Shown piece by piece: positions 34,363 to 43,020 of a stretch of DNA of 64,000 nucleotides. Below the pieces are notes generated by a model. It was not told the DNA's origin and ran no database searches. It worked only from the letters and a program-made list of their open reading frames with translations. A program made the position numbers and the translations under genes. The stretch is taken from the NCBI RefSeq assembly GCF_011617705.1, contig NZ_CP050154.1, positions 2,170,001 to 2,234,000 on the forward strand. The letters are read 5' to 3'. The DNA is from Brevibacterium limosum. GTDB lineage: Bacteria; Actinomycetota; Actinomycetes; Actinomycetales; Brevibacteriaceae. Position 1 is the stretch's first letter, and each line of letters opens with the position of its first letter.

Positions 34363-35055
34363 ATGACAACGATGAGAGCACCGAAACGTCAGCTGGCCAA
34401 CGTCGGTCCCATCGCACAGCTGCGCGGAGGACGGCTGTGGCGACGCATCCCTCAGCTCATCGTCGGCCTCTACCTGTTCGGTGCTTCGATGGCGATGATG
34501 GTCAACGCCGGTCTGGGCATGATGCCCTGGGATGTGCTCAATGCCGGCGTCCTGCGACATGTGCCGGTGACCTTCGGCACCGTCGTCACTGTGCTCTCGT
34601 TCGTCGTGCTGCTCATCTGGATCCCCTTGCGGCAGCAGCCGGGCATCGGCACGGTCCTCAACGCCCTGCTCATCGGGCCGTTTCTCGATCTCACCCGCCT
34701 GTTCCTGCCCGCGCCCGAACACCTCGGCTGGCAGATCGTGCTCATGGTCGGCGGCATCGTCCTCAACGGGCTCGCCTCGGCGATGTACATCGGCTCCCAA
34801 TTCGGTCCCGGTCCCCGCGACGGGCTGATGACCGGGATCGCCCGCGTCACCGGATGGTCGATCCGGCTCGTGCGCACCCTCATCGAAGTCACCGTCGTCG
34901 GGATCGGGTGGCCGCTGGGCGGAGTCGTCGGCGTCGGCACCGTTCTCTACGCGCTGGGGATCGGCCCGATCACCCAGGCGCTCCTTCCCACGTTCACCGT
35001 CGAGCTCCGCCCACGCTCGAAGCCGTCGACGACCGACGAACCCGCCGACGACTGA
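34363..35055 (+). CDS. yczE: YczE/YyaS-type membrane protein
   Basis: A 230-aa protein with about five to six helices. The family pattern is clear: IPQLIVGLYLFGASMAMMVNAGLGMMPWDVLNAG, then a central NGLASAMYIGSQFGPGPRDGLMTGIARVTGWSIRLVRTLIEVTVV near GWPLGGVVGVGTVLYALGIGP. Members are predicted transporters whose genes often sit opposite YczR-type MocR regulators. The substrate is unknown. The tail (residues 215-230) is charged. Confidence 0.82.
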   Translation: MTTMRAPKRQLANVGPIAQLRGGRLWRRIPQLIVGLYLFGASMAMMVNAGLGMMPWDVLNAGVLRHVPVTFGTVVTVLSFVVLLIWIPLRQQPGIGTVLNALLIGPFLDLTRLFLPAPEHLGWQIVLMVGGIVLNGLASAMYIGSQFGPGPRDGLMTGIARVTGWSIRLVRTLIEVTVVGIGWPLGGVVGVGTVLYALGIGPITQALLPTFTVELRPRSKPSTTDEPADD

Positions 35056-35073
35056 GCTGCAGGTCGCCGACCG

Positions 35074-36447
35074 TCAATCCATGGTGTCGAGGATGTCGAC
35101 GAGATCCTCGAACGTGGTGAGCGGATTGACGATCGCGAACCGTGCATTCGGCCGCCCCGCGTGCGAACTGGGCACAACGAACGCACGCTGATCCTCCAAC
35201 AGCCGATCCGACCACGCGTCATAGTCCGACCGTTCCCACCCATCGCGTTCGAACACGACGACCGAGAGTTCGGGTTCGCGCACGAGCCGCAGATGCTGCC
35301 GTCGCCTGATCTCGGTGGCGATCCGGCGAGCCAGATCGATCGAATGGCCGATCGCCTCCCGGTACGTTTCGGCTCCGTAGCTGGCCAGCGAATACCACAG
35401 CGGCAGGCCGCGAGGGCGTCTGGTCAGCTGGATGGCGAAGTCCGAGGGGCTCCAGTCCTGCGCGTCGGTGAGCGTATCGAGATATTCGGCCTTCTGCGTG
35501 TGCGCTCGGCGTCCCAGATTCGGATCGCGGTAGATCAGTGCGCAGGCGTCGAAGGGAGCGAAGAGCCATTTGTGGGGGTCGACGATGAGCGAATCGGCCC
35601 GGTCGACTCCGGTGAACTTGTGTCGTGCCTGCGGTGAGAGCATCGCGGCCAGGCCGTAAGCGCCGTCGATGTGGAGCCAGAAGTCGCGTTCGTCCTTGAG
35701 CGCTGCGATGCCGGCGATGTCGTCGATGGTGCCGAAGTTCGTCGTTCCCGAGGTGGCCACCACCGCGATCACGGCATCCCCGTGGTCGTTCAGTGCCTCC
35801 CGTACCCCGTCAGGGCGCAGGATTCCGTCCTCCCCTGTGGCCACGGGCGCGATGTCGACGTCCATGACCTCAGCCGCCGAGGCGACCGATGAGTGGGCTT
35901 CGGCGCTGCACACGATCACCCACCGTCCCGGTCGAGTCTCGCCGAGCTTCTCCTTCTGTGCGTTTCGGGCGGCGACGAGGGCGGAGAGGTTGCCGATCGT
36001 GCCTCCTTGGACGAACACTCCCCCGGAGCCCGCCGGCAGCCCGAATTCTCCAGCCAGCCAACGCAGGACTTCGTTCTCGGCATGGACGACTCCGGCGCCT
36101 TCGAGCCAGGAGCCGCCGTAGAGCGCGCTGGCGAAGACGACGAGGTCGAAGGCGACAGCGGCCTTCGTCGGGGCACTGGGGATGAAGGACAGGTACTTCG
36201 GATGATCGGTGGAGATGCAGGCGGGGGCGAAGATGTGTTCGAAGATCGCCAGCGCCCGCGCTGATCCCAGCCCTTCCTCGGTGACGGTGGGTCCGGCCAG
36301 TCTGCGCAGCTCGGCTTCGGACGTCGGATGGTCGAGCGGGGTGTCCTCGGCCAAGGTGCGACGACGAGAGTATTCGAGCACGAGATTCACGAGGTTTCGA
36401 GTCTCATCGGAGACGACGTGCATGCGGGAATGAAGGGTGTCGGTCAT
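35074..36447 (-). CDS. PLP-dependent (aromatic) L-amino-acid decarboxylase
   Basis: A 457-aa group II decarboxylase (DOPA decarboxylase/glutamate decarboxylase family). It has EGAGVVHAENEVLRWLAGEFGLP, GGVFVQGGTIGNLSALVAAR, SAEAHSSV (His stacks on PLP), HIDGAYG (Asp binds the pyridine N) and VDPHKWLFAPFD with the PLP Lys. The substrate class cannot be read; aromatic or acidic amino acids are possible. ATG 36447 is chosen for GAGGAG 6 nt upstream. It is divergent from the XRE-TetR regulator, 161 nt start to start, so it could be a target of that regulator. Confidence 0.86.
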   Translation of the reverse strand: MTDTLHSRMHVVSDETRNLVNLVLEYSRRRTLAEDTPLDHPTSEAELRRLAGPTVTEEGLGSARALAIFEHIFAPACISTDHPKYLSFIPSAPTKAAVAFDLVVFASALYGGSWLEGAGVVHAENEVLRWLAGEFGLPAGSGGVFVQGGTIGNLSALVAARNAQKEKLGETRPGRWVIVCSAEAHSSVASAAEVMDVDIAPVATGEDGILRPDGVREALNDHGDAVIAVVATSGTTNFGTIDDIAGIAALKDERDFWLHIDGAYGLAAMLSPQARHKFTGVDRADSLIVDPHKWLFAPFDACALIYRDPNLGRRAHTQKAEYLDTLTDAQDWSPSDFAIQLTRRPRGLPLWYSLASYGAETYREAIGHSIDLARRIATEIRRRQHLRLVREPELSVVVFERDGWERSDYDAWSDRLLEDQRAFVVPSSHAGRPNARFAIVNPLTTFEDLVDILDTMD

Positions 36448-36541
36448 GGGGGCTCCTCGGAAGCTGACGATGGCGATGGGGATCACCCACCGATAACGAG
36501 ACTATCGGCATCGGCGCCTCCTGTGAGGAAAACCGCGACCT

Positions 36542-36602
36542 ATCGCAAGTTCTGATCCTCAGTCATATCTACTTGCGATCATCGTCTGCGCTCGGGTACA
36601 TT
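36542..36602 (+). promoter_or_regulatory. Promoter with inverted repeat before XRE-TetR gene
   Basis: TTGCGA (36573-36578) and TACATT (36597-36602) are 18 bp apart. TACATT ends 6 nt before the ATG with no RBS, so the transcript should be leaderless. ATCGCAAGT (36542-36550) and ACTTGCGAT (36571-36579) form a 9-bp perfect inverted repeat whose right arm covers the -35, a likely autorepression site that could also affect the divergent decarboxylase gene. Confidence 0.65.
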
Positions 36603-36608
36603 CGCCGT

Positions 36609-37532
36609 ATGAGCGACCACCACCCTCCCGGGTCGACATCGATCCGGGCCAAGGAAGCCATCTCCGGGTCTGGACTCTCCCAGCGGCGCGTCGCCGAAGC
36701 GATCGGCATCGATGAGACGAAGCTGTCCAAAGCCCTCTCCGGTCGCCGCCGGTTCACCGCCGATGAGCTCCTCGGTCTGGCCACGGCTACGGGAGTGACG
36801 GTGCGGTGGCTGCTCGGGGACGAGTCGCAGGTGTCCGCGCTTCCGCCGAACTCTGCGACCGTCGCCGGCAGCGACGAGGAAGCGACACCGAAGCGCAGCA
36901 TCGCCGAGGCTGCTTGGACGCTCTTCGGTCGGCACGGCTTCGACGCGGTGCGCATCGCCGATATCGCGGCGGCCTCCGGTGTCTCCGCGCCGAGCATCCA
37001 CTACTACTTCGCGAACAAGTCCGAGCTCTTCGATGCCGCTCTCGACTATTCGGTCAAGCTCGCCTTCGACAGGCAGATCGCGTGGCTCGACGACATCGCC
37101 GATCCCGCGCAGAGGCTCGAACGCCTGCTCGAGCTGCAGTCGCCGTTGGGGCGCACGGAACGCGGCGAATGGTCGATCTGGCTGCAGACCTGGGCGCGAC
37201 TGGCCCTGGAGGACTCGGCATTGTCGAACTATCCGCTCAGCTACGAACGCTGGTCCCGCACCGTCCAGGCCACGATCGAGGATGGTCAGCGGACGGGCTG
37301 TTTCCGCACCGGTGATCCGCGTGCGATGGCCGATGAGCTCACCTCTCTGCTCGACGGACTCGGCATCAAAGTGCTCACGGGAGTGATGGACACCGACACG
37401 TTCGCACTCCGACTGCGCTCCTATCTCGACCGCGCCGTCACGCACCCGTCCGCAGCAGCGGCCGTATCGACCACCACTGAACCCACAACCCGAACAGACA
37501 AGTCCACCGATCGATCCAAGGAGTCATCATGA
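36609..37532 (+). CDS. XRE-TetR fusion regulator of carnitine/betaine operon
   Basis: A 307-aa protein with two DNA-binding domains. Residues about 12-70 are a Cro/C1-type HTH (SQRRVAEAIGIDETKLSKALSGRRRF, then TVRWLLGDE as in family members). Residues about 97-143 are a TetR HTH (VRIADIAAASGVSAPSIHYYFANKSELFDAALDY), followed by an all-helical ligand-binding half and a Thr/Ser-rich tail. It overlaps the BKACE gene by 4 nt (ATGA) and so is co-transcribed with its likely target operon. The ligand is unknown; carnitine or an intermediate is inferred from context. Upstream there is a leaderless promoter and an inverted repeat. Confidence 0.85.
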   Translation: MSDHHPPGSTSIRAKEAISGSGLSQRRVAEAIGIDETKLSKALSGRRRFTADELLGLATATGVTVRWLLGDESQVSALPPNSATVAGSDEEATPKRSIAEAAWTLFGRHGFDAVRIADIAAASGVSAPSIHYYFANKSELFDAALDYSVKLAFDRQIAWLDDIADPAQRLERLLELQSPLGRTERGEWSIWLQTWARLALEDSALSNYPLSYERWSRTVQATIEDGQRTGCFRTGDPRAMADELTSLLDGLGIKVLTGVMDTDTFALRLRSYLDRAVTHPSAAAAVSTTTEPTTRTDKSTDRSKESS

Positions 37533-38440
37533 ACCGCAGAGTCATCCTCACCTGTGCCGTCACGGGAGCCGGGGACACCACCGGAAAGAGCGAACACGTG
37601 CCCGTCACCCCCGCAGAGATCGCCGACGACGCGATCGCGGCGGCCCGCGCCGGTGCCTCCGTCGTCCACATCCACGTGCGTGACCTCGAGACCCGACAGG
37701 GTTCACGGGACGTCGCCTACTATCGGGAGGTCGTCCGCCGCATCCGCACTGCGGACGTCGACCCGGTCATCAACCTCACAGCCGGCATGGGCGGCGACCT
37801 CGTCATCGACCCACAGGACCCGCTGACCACGATGCCCGGCACCGATCTCATCAACGCCCTCGACCGCCTCCCCCACGTCGAGGAGCTGCTGCCCGAGATC
37901 TGCACGATCGACTGCGGCAGCCTCAACTTCGGTGAGGGATCGAACCTCTACGTCTCGACACCGGACATGCTCCGCGAAGGATCGAAACGGATCCAGACTC
38001 TGGGTGTACGTCCCGAAATGGAGATCTTCGACACCGGCAATCTGTGGTTCGCCAACGTCCTCGTCGAAGAGGGCCTCATCGACGCACCACCGCTGTACCA
38101 GCTGTGCATGGGCATCCCCTATGGCGCTCCGGCCGATCCCGGCCTGCTGGCTGCGATGGTGAATCTGCTGCCCAAGGGCGCTCAGTTCACGTCCTTCGCC
38201 ATCGGCGCCAACCAGCTGCCGTGGGTCGCCCAATCCGTGCTCGCCGGCGGTCACGCACGCGTCGGACTCGAGGACAACCTCTACCTGTCGAAGGGGGTCA
38301 AGGCCACGAACGCCGATCTGACCGCACGCGCCGTCGACATCATCACCAATCTCGGCTCGTCCGTGGCCACCCCGGATGAGGCGCGTGAGATCCTCGACCT
38401 GCGGGTGCAGACCCCGACCATCACCGGAGGCGATCTGTGA
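37529..38440 (+). CDS. cdhC: BKACE family 3-keto acid cleavage enzyme (CdhC-like)
   Basis: A 303-aa Zn-dependent enzyme that cleaves a beta-keto acid by acetyl transfer to or from CoA. Zn ligands are expected from H47 and H49 in VVHIHVRD and E248 in RVGLEDN; GANQLPWVAQSVLAGGHARVGLEDNLYL and RPEMEIFDTGNLWFA are family motifs. Next to a carnitine dehydrogenase the likely reaction is 3-dehydrocarnitine plus acetyl-CoA giving betainyl-CoA and acetoacetate. It overlaps genes on both sides by 4 nt. The substrate assignment is by context. Confidence 0.85.
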   Translation: MNRRVILTCAVTGAGDTTGKSEHVPVTPAEIADDAIAAARAGASVVHIHVRDLETRQGSRDVAYYREVVRRIRTADVDPVINLTAGMGGDLVIDPQDPLTTMPGTDLINALDRLPHVEELLPEICTIDCGSLNFGEGSNLYVSTPDMLREGSKRIQTLGVRPEMEIFDTGNLWFANVLVEEGLIDAPPLYQLCMGIPYGAPADPGLLAAMVNLLPKGAQFTSFAIGANQLPWVAQSVLAGGHARVGLEDNLYLSKGVKATNADLTARAVDIITNLGSSVATPDEAREILDLRVQTPTITGGDL

Positions 38441-39933
38441 ACGCTTCCACTCCCGCCTACCCCGACTTCGATGCCATCGACACCATCACCTGCGTCGGCG
38501 CCGGAACGATCGGCGGCGGCTGGGCCGCATACTTCCTCGCCCAGGGGTACCGGGTGAAGATCTGGGATCCGGCCCCGGACGCCGGCGACAAGTTCGCCCG
38601 CCTCCTCGATGCGGCGTGGCCGGCACTGGCTGAACTCGATATGGTCGACGGAGCCGACCGCACCGCCTGGTCCCTTCACACCGACCTCGCCGAGGCGGTC
38701 ACCGGCAGCGGATTCGTCCAGGAGTCCGCTCCCGAAGATCTCGCCCTCAAGCGCGGCCTCCTCGCGCAGATCGACGGGGCGTGTCCGCCGAATATCGTCA
38801 TCAGCTCATCGACCTCGGGCTACAGCATGACGGAGATGGCCACCGAGGCGACCCACCCCGAACGTCTCGTCGTCGGCCATCCGTTCAACCCGCCCTACCT
38901 CATCCCCCTGGTCGAGGTCGTCGGGGGTCAGTCCACCTCGGCTGCCGCCGTCGACTGGGCCGCGGACTTCTTCACCCATATCGGCAAGTCCGTGATCCGG
39001 ATGGACCGTGAGGTCCCCGGTTTCATCGCCAACCGTCTGCAGGAGGCGCAGTGGCGGGAGGCCCTGCACATGGTCGAGCAGGGTGAGGCCACCGTCGAGC
39101 AGATCGACCGCTCGATCACCGACGGCCCCGGTCTGCGCTGGCCGTTCCAAGGTCCGATGCTGACGTTCCACCTCGCCGGCGGCGAGGGTGGAATGGCGCA
39201 TATGCTCGACCATTTCGGGCCCTCGCTGAAGTCTCCGTGGACCCGGCTGACCGCCCCGGAACTCAGCCGGCAGCTGCGCGATGATGTCGTGGCCGGCTGT
39301 GACATAGAAGCCGGTGAACGCTCCATCGCCGACCTCGTGGCCCATCGTGATGCCGGAATCATCGCCCTGCGTCGGCTCAACGGGCAGTTGGCCGCCACCG
39401 CTGCTGCATCCGACAGTGCTGACCGGGCGACGGACGACGGTGCTCCGGAATGGTCCGACGACCCGGATGCGCCTGCGGCTGCGGTCGAGTCCTCCTCGCT
39501 TCTCGACGCCTGCACCAGCGAGGTCGTGCCCGAATGGATCGATTACAACGGGCACATGTCCGAGGCGTTCTACGTCCTCGTCTTCGGATTCGCGACCGAT
39601 CAGGTGATGGATCAGCTCGGCCTCGATGCCGCTTACCGGGAGTCGACGAAGGCGTCCCTGTACACCGTCGAATCCCATATCCGCTACCTCGACGAGGCGG
39701 CCCTCGGCGACCGTCTCACCGTCGTCCCGCATCTCGTGAGCGCCGGTGAGAAGAAGCTGCACCTGGCCTATGAGATGTACGTCGGCGACCGGCTCGTGTC
39801 GACCGAGGAGATCATTGCTCTCCACGTCGACCAGGCCGAGGACCGTGTCGTGGCCTTCCCCGCAGCTGTGACCGAGCAGATCACGCAGATCGAGACAAGC
39901 CGCCCGGACTGGGTCGGTCGTTCGATCGGCTGA
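38437..39933 (+). CDS. cdhA: L-carnitine dehydrogenase-thioesterase fusion
   Basis: A 498-aa fusion. Residues about 12-320 form a 3-hydroxyacyl-CoA-dehydrogenase-type fold with NAD motif GAGTIGGGW at 21-29, SSSTSGYSM, VVGHPFNPPYLIPLVEVVGG and VPGFIANRLQEAQWREALHMVEQGEATVEQIDR. A low-complexity linker spans about 325-352. Residues about 355-490 form a hotdog thioesterase (EWIDYNGHMSEAFYVLVF and SHIRYLDEAALGD). Carnitine dehydrogenases with a fused betainyl-CoA thioesterase are known in other bacteria. The pair with BKACE completes carnitine to glycine betaine. The start is GTG 38437, overlapping the BKACE stop. Confidence 0.88.
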   Translation: MNASTPAYPDFDAIDTITCVGAGTIGGGWAAYFLAQGYRVKIWDPAPDAGDKFARLLDAAWPALAELDMVDGADRTAWSLHTDLAEAVTGSGFVQESAPEDLALKRGLLAQIDGACPPNIVISSSTSGYSMTEMATEATHPERLVVGHPFNPPYLIPLVEVVGGQSTSAAAVDWAADFFTHIGKSVIRMDREVPGFIANRLQEAQWREALHMVEQGEATVEQIDRSITDGPGLRWPFQGPMLTFHLAGGEGGMAHMLDHFGPSLKSPWTRLTAPELSRQLRDDVVAGCDIEAGERSIADLVAHRDAGIIALRRLNGQLAATAAASDSADRATDDGAPEWSDDPDAPAAAVESSSLLDACTSEVVPEWIDYNGHMSEAFYVLVFGFATDQVMDQLGLDAAYRESTKASLYTVESHIRYLDEAALGDRLTVVPHLVSAGEKKLHLAYEMYVGDRLVSTEEIIALHVDQAEDRVVAFPAAVTEQITQIETSRPDWVGRSIG

Positions 39934-40115
39934 CCGACCCGCCCTCTGCTGCGGGCCGGTCGGAGACGCATCCGCCGGTCCGCGGCCGCCGGACGTTCGG
40001 CGACTCATCAGGAATCGAGAAGTCAGAGACGATTGCGGGGCGCTACCCTGATAGTCAGCGCTGCAACCGAACTCGCCGGGCACACCGCCCGGCACCGATC
40101 CTTCGAGGAGACGCT

Positions 40116-40667
40116 ATGTCCACGCACGAAGCCACGGCCACAGACATCACCTTCACCGCTGTCACCGAGGTGCTGGGCGACCGCCCCATTCTGCGCCTGC
40201 CGCAGGAGGCCAGCGATCGGCTGCCCTCCCGCGGACAGGTCGCGATCACCGGCACCCTCGACGGTGCCGAGTTCAGCACCGTCATCGAACCCGATGGTCG
40301 ACGCGGTCATTGGATCAGCCTCGATGAGGACCAGTGGGAAAGCCTCGGTGCAAGAGAAGATGCCACGGTCGAAGTCGACCTGACCCCGACGAAGAACTGG
40401 CCGGAGGTGACGGTCCCCTCGGATCTCCGCACGGCTCTCGATGCTGCCGACGATCTCGACGAGGTGTGGACCGGCCTGACGCCGATGGCCCGGTGGGAAT
40501 GGGTGCGCTGGATCAAGTCGACGAAGAATGCCGATACCCGTGCGCGCCGAGTGGAAGTGGCGATCTCGAAGCTCGAATCAGGCAAACGACGTCCCTGCTG
40601 CTTCGACCTGTCTTCATGCACGGATCCCGAACTGTCGAAGAGCGGCAAGCTCCTCGGACTGACCTGA
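40116..40667 (+). CDS. YdeI/OmpD-associated family protein with DUF1905
   Basis: A 183-aa protein. Residues about 12-95 are a DUF1905 beta barrel (FTAVTEVLGDRPILRLPQEASDRLPSRGQVAI and VEVDLTPTKNWPEVTVPSDL). Residues about 100-165 are the OmdA/YdeI helical domain (AWTGLTPMARWEWVRWIKS-like; here LDEVWTGLTPMARWEW, then KNADTRARRVEVAISKLESGKRRPCCFD). Members are linked to bacteriocin or stress protection, but no mechanism is firm. Its stop codon lies inside the first unit of the 16-bp tandem repeat. Confidence 0.8.
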   Translation: MSTHEATATDITFTAVTEVLGDRPILRLPQEASDRLPSRGQVAITGTLDGAEFSTVIEPDGRRGHWISLDEDQWESLGAREDATVEVDLTPTKNWPEVTVPSDLRTALDAADDLDEVWTGLTPMARWEWVRWIKSTKNADTRARRVEVAISKLESGKRRPCCFDLSSCTDPELSKSGKLLGLT

Positions 40668-40759
40668 CCGCAGCTCAGCCTGACCGGAGCTCAGCCTGAC
40701 CGGAGCTCAGCCTGACCGGAGCTCAGCCCGACCGGAGCTCAGCCCGACCGAAGCCCAGC
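40664..40759. repeat. Six-copy 16-bp tandem repeat
   Basis: Six head-to-tail units of consensus CTGACCGGAGCTCAGC start at 40664, 40680, 40696, 40712, 40728 and 40744. Copies 2, 3 and 4 are identical, copies 1 and 5 differ by one base and copy 6 by three. The array fills the space between convergent genes and overlaps the stop of the YdeI gene. No strong hairpin is formed by one unit. It looks like a VNTR. Confidence 0.92.
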
Positions 40760-40782
40760 CCTCGCCGGTGAGCCGGAATCCG

Positions 40783-42072
40783 TCATTCCGGTTGCGGGGC
40801 GCGCAACACCGCACGTGCAGGGTGCACCGTGAGCGTGAGTCCGGCACCGAGCACAGAGACGACTGCGGCTGCCGCGAAGAGCAGCCAGAACCCGCCGACC
40901 AGCGCAACGAGCCCGGCGCCCAGGAGCGGACCGACCAGCTGTCCGAGGTTCGCTGAGCTGTTGACGAGGCTGAGATCGCGGGCGTGATCATCAGGGTCGA
41001 GCAGCAGATCGGTGGCCAGAGCAAGACTGACCGCCATATACGCCCCGTACCCGGCACCCATGACTCCGGCGGCCACAGCAGTGGTGGTGAAGTTCGGGCT
41101 GATGAGGATGATGACCCCGGAACACGCTTGGACGAGCGCAGACACGACCGTCCAGAGTCGCCGATTGCCGCGTCTGTCCGTGACCAGACCGACGAGGATC
41201 GAGGCGGCCACGACGAAGACCGTGTAGATGACGATGAGGATGAGCAGACTGTTCTCGGCCTCGACGGCGGGGATCATGATTCCATAGAGCAGGAAGAACA
41301 GCAGCAGCGAAGTGCCGAAGGCGTTGCCGACGTTGACGATGAATCGGCTGATGAGCAGCCGAGTGAAGCTCGGGTCGACGAGCGAGGACATCCGTGGCCG
41401 GATGAGCTCCCGACGGGCGTGGAAGTCGAGCACGGCTGCGTGCGGCAGCGGCGGATCTGGCAGCAGGATCGCAGTGACCGTGCCGACGACGAGGATGAAG
41501 CCGGCCAGCACAGTGTAGGACGCACCCGTGCTCAGGCCCAGCAGCACGATGGCGGCGACACCGACGACGACTCCGACCGCTTGAGCGGAGCTGGCCGCTG
41601 CCGAAGCAGCACCACGCTGGTCATCGAGCTGGTCGGCGATGAGCGCGGTCAGTGCCGCCGATGCCACAGACACGCCGACCGAGGTGACCACCCAGGCAGC
41701 GCCGACCAGCAGCGGTCCCTCAGCACTGCCGGTGAGCACGAGCCCGAGCGCGGCGAGCACCGATCCCCCGATCGCCCAGGGACGCCTCCTGCCGTAACGG
41801 GACCGGGTGCGGTCGGAGAACCGTCCGGCCAGAGGCGCTGCGATGATTCCGGCCAGGCCTCCGGTCGAGAGCACGAGCCCGGACCAGACGACGCCGTCGA
41901 TCCAGTGCCCGCTCTGGGTGTCGAGCTGAAGGGGCAGGAGGAGTTGGATCGGTGTCAGCTGCACCGTCCAGATCGCCAACCAGGCGAGCGTGAACCACAC
42001 CATCCACCCAGGTGAGACTCGTGAGCGAGAAGCGGAGCCGCCTCGGTGAGGTGGAGGGCCGAACGCGCTCAT
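40783..42072 (-). CDS. MFS transporter (sugar-type, GH1-linked)
   Basis: A 429-aa transporter with 12 predicted helices. The region GRFSDRTRSRYGRRRPW after helix 2 is the pattern of the glycoside-pentoside-hexuronide/sucrose-like MFS branch, and VTDRRGNRR is its second-half counterpart. ATG 42072 overlaps the stop of the GH1 gene as ATGA, which ties it to that operon and suggests a glucoside substrate. The upstream frame is also open, so a naive call gives a 725-aa fusion; I reject that. Confidence 0.85.
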   Translation of the reverse strand: MSAFGPPPHRGGSASRSRVSPGWMVWFTLAWLAIWTVQLTPIQLLLPLQLDTQSGHWIDGVVWSGLVLSTGGLAGIIAAPLAGRFSDRTRSRYGRRRPWAIGGSVLAALGLVLTGSAEGPLLVGAAWVVTSVGVSVASAALTALIADQLDDQRGAASAAASSAQAVGVVVGVAAIVLLGLSTGASYTVLAGFILVVGTVTAILLPDPPLPHAAVLDFHARRELIRPRMSSLVDPSFTRLLISRFIVNVGNAFGTSLLLFFLLYGIMIPAVEAENSLLILIVIYTVFVVAASILVGLVTDRRGNRRLWTVVSALVQACSGVIILISPNFTTTAVAAGVMGAGYGAYMAVSLALATDLLLDPDDHARDLSLVNSSANLGQLVGPLLGAGLVALVGGFWLLFAAAAVVSVLGAGLTLTVHPARAVLRAPQPE

Positions 42073-42960
42073 GACCGGGCCGCGGCGATGAGATCCCGGT
42101 ACCAGCGGTAGGAGACCTTCGGAGTCCGCGACCCCGTGTGCATGTCGACGTGGACGAGGCCGAAGCGCTGGCTCCACCCGTCTGCCCATTCGAAGTTGTC
42201 CAGCAGCGACCACACGGTATAGCCGTCGATGCGCACGCCGGCCGACTTCGCGTCGAACACCGCGCCGAGGTGATCGTTGAGGTAGTCGATGCGGTCGGAA
42301 TCGTCGATCTCGGTTGTCGTGGTCTCCGGTTCGGGGAACGAGGCCCCGTTCTCGGTGATGACGATCGGCGGCACTGCGGACCCCATAGCGTCGGGCCATG
42401 TCAATGAGGAAGTCGCGCATCGTGTCCGGTCGGATCGGCCACATGGGGCCGAATCCTGTGACGGGTGCTCCGGGCGTGGGCACCATCTCGAACGGCACGG
42501 GCCCTGCAGAGGATCGGACCGTGGGCAGCGCTTCGAAGAGCAGACTCCGGCCCGGAGCCAGCTCCCCCAACGCGTAGCCCTGCAGTGAGGTCGAAGCCGG
42601 TTCATTGATCGTGTACCAGTGCCGGACACGATCGCCGAGGCGGTCGGCCACCACCTCTGCGTAGTCACCGAAGCGGTGCGCGGTGTCGCGATTGAGCCAA
42701 CCGCCGACGGCTTCGAGGGCGACCGGCAGATCCCAGTGATAGAGCGTCGGCTCAGGGGTGACGCCTGCGGCGAGGAGACCGTCGACGCGGTGGTAGCTGT
42801 CGGGTCCGGGTTCGGCTGTGCTGCCGTCGATCACGTTGCGCGGGGTGTCGACGAAGTCGTCCCAGATGCTGCGTCCGCCCTCGATCTGGAAGGCGGACGT
42901 CGCCGCGGAGAAGTGGAGACTCCGCGCAGTCTCGGCCTTGAACGGCTCCGCCCCATCCAT
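42069..42960 (-). pseudogene. Decayed GH1 beta-glucosidase
   Basis: GH1 sequence is clear: LHFSAATSAFQIEGG, the acid/base NEP in WYTINEPASTSLQGYALGELAPG, the nucleophile VITENGASF, and TVWSLLDNFEWADGWSQRFGLVHVD near the end. Two family segments are missing: the YRFSISW region (after DSYHR, junction near 42786) and about 120 residues after EALPTV (junction near 42516). A one-base insertion in a G run (42381-42384, CCCC on the plus strand) moves the last third to another frame. The remaining product is about 300 aa against the normal 450, so it should be inactive. The reading frame of the last third ends with an ATGA overlap with the MFS gene. Confidence 0.88.
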
Positions 42961-43020
42961 AGTGAGAATATGTCACGGAAAGTGAACCGCCGCAAGGTTC
43001 CCACCAGGGGGGATGATACG

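Noticed and set aside
40664-40759. Possible CRISPR array
   Set aside because: The units are contiguous with no spacers, so this is a plain tandem repeat; no cas genes are present.
40783-42960. Single 725-aa GH1-MFS fusion protein
   Set aside because: The GH1 C-terminus continues in another frame and ends at an ATGA overlap with the MFS start. The fusion arises only from the one-base insertion.
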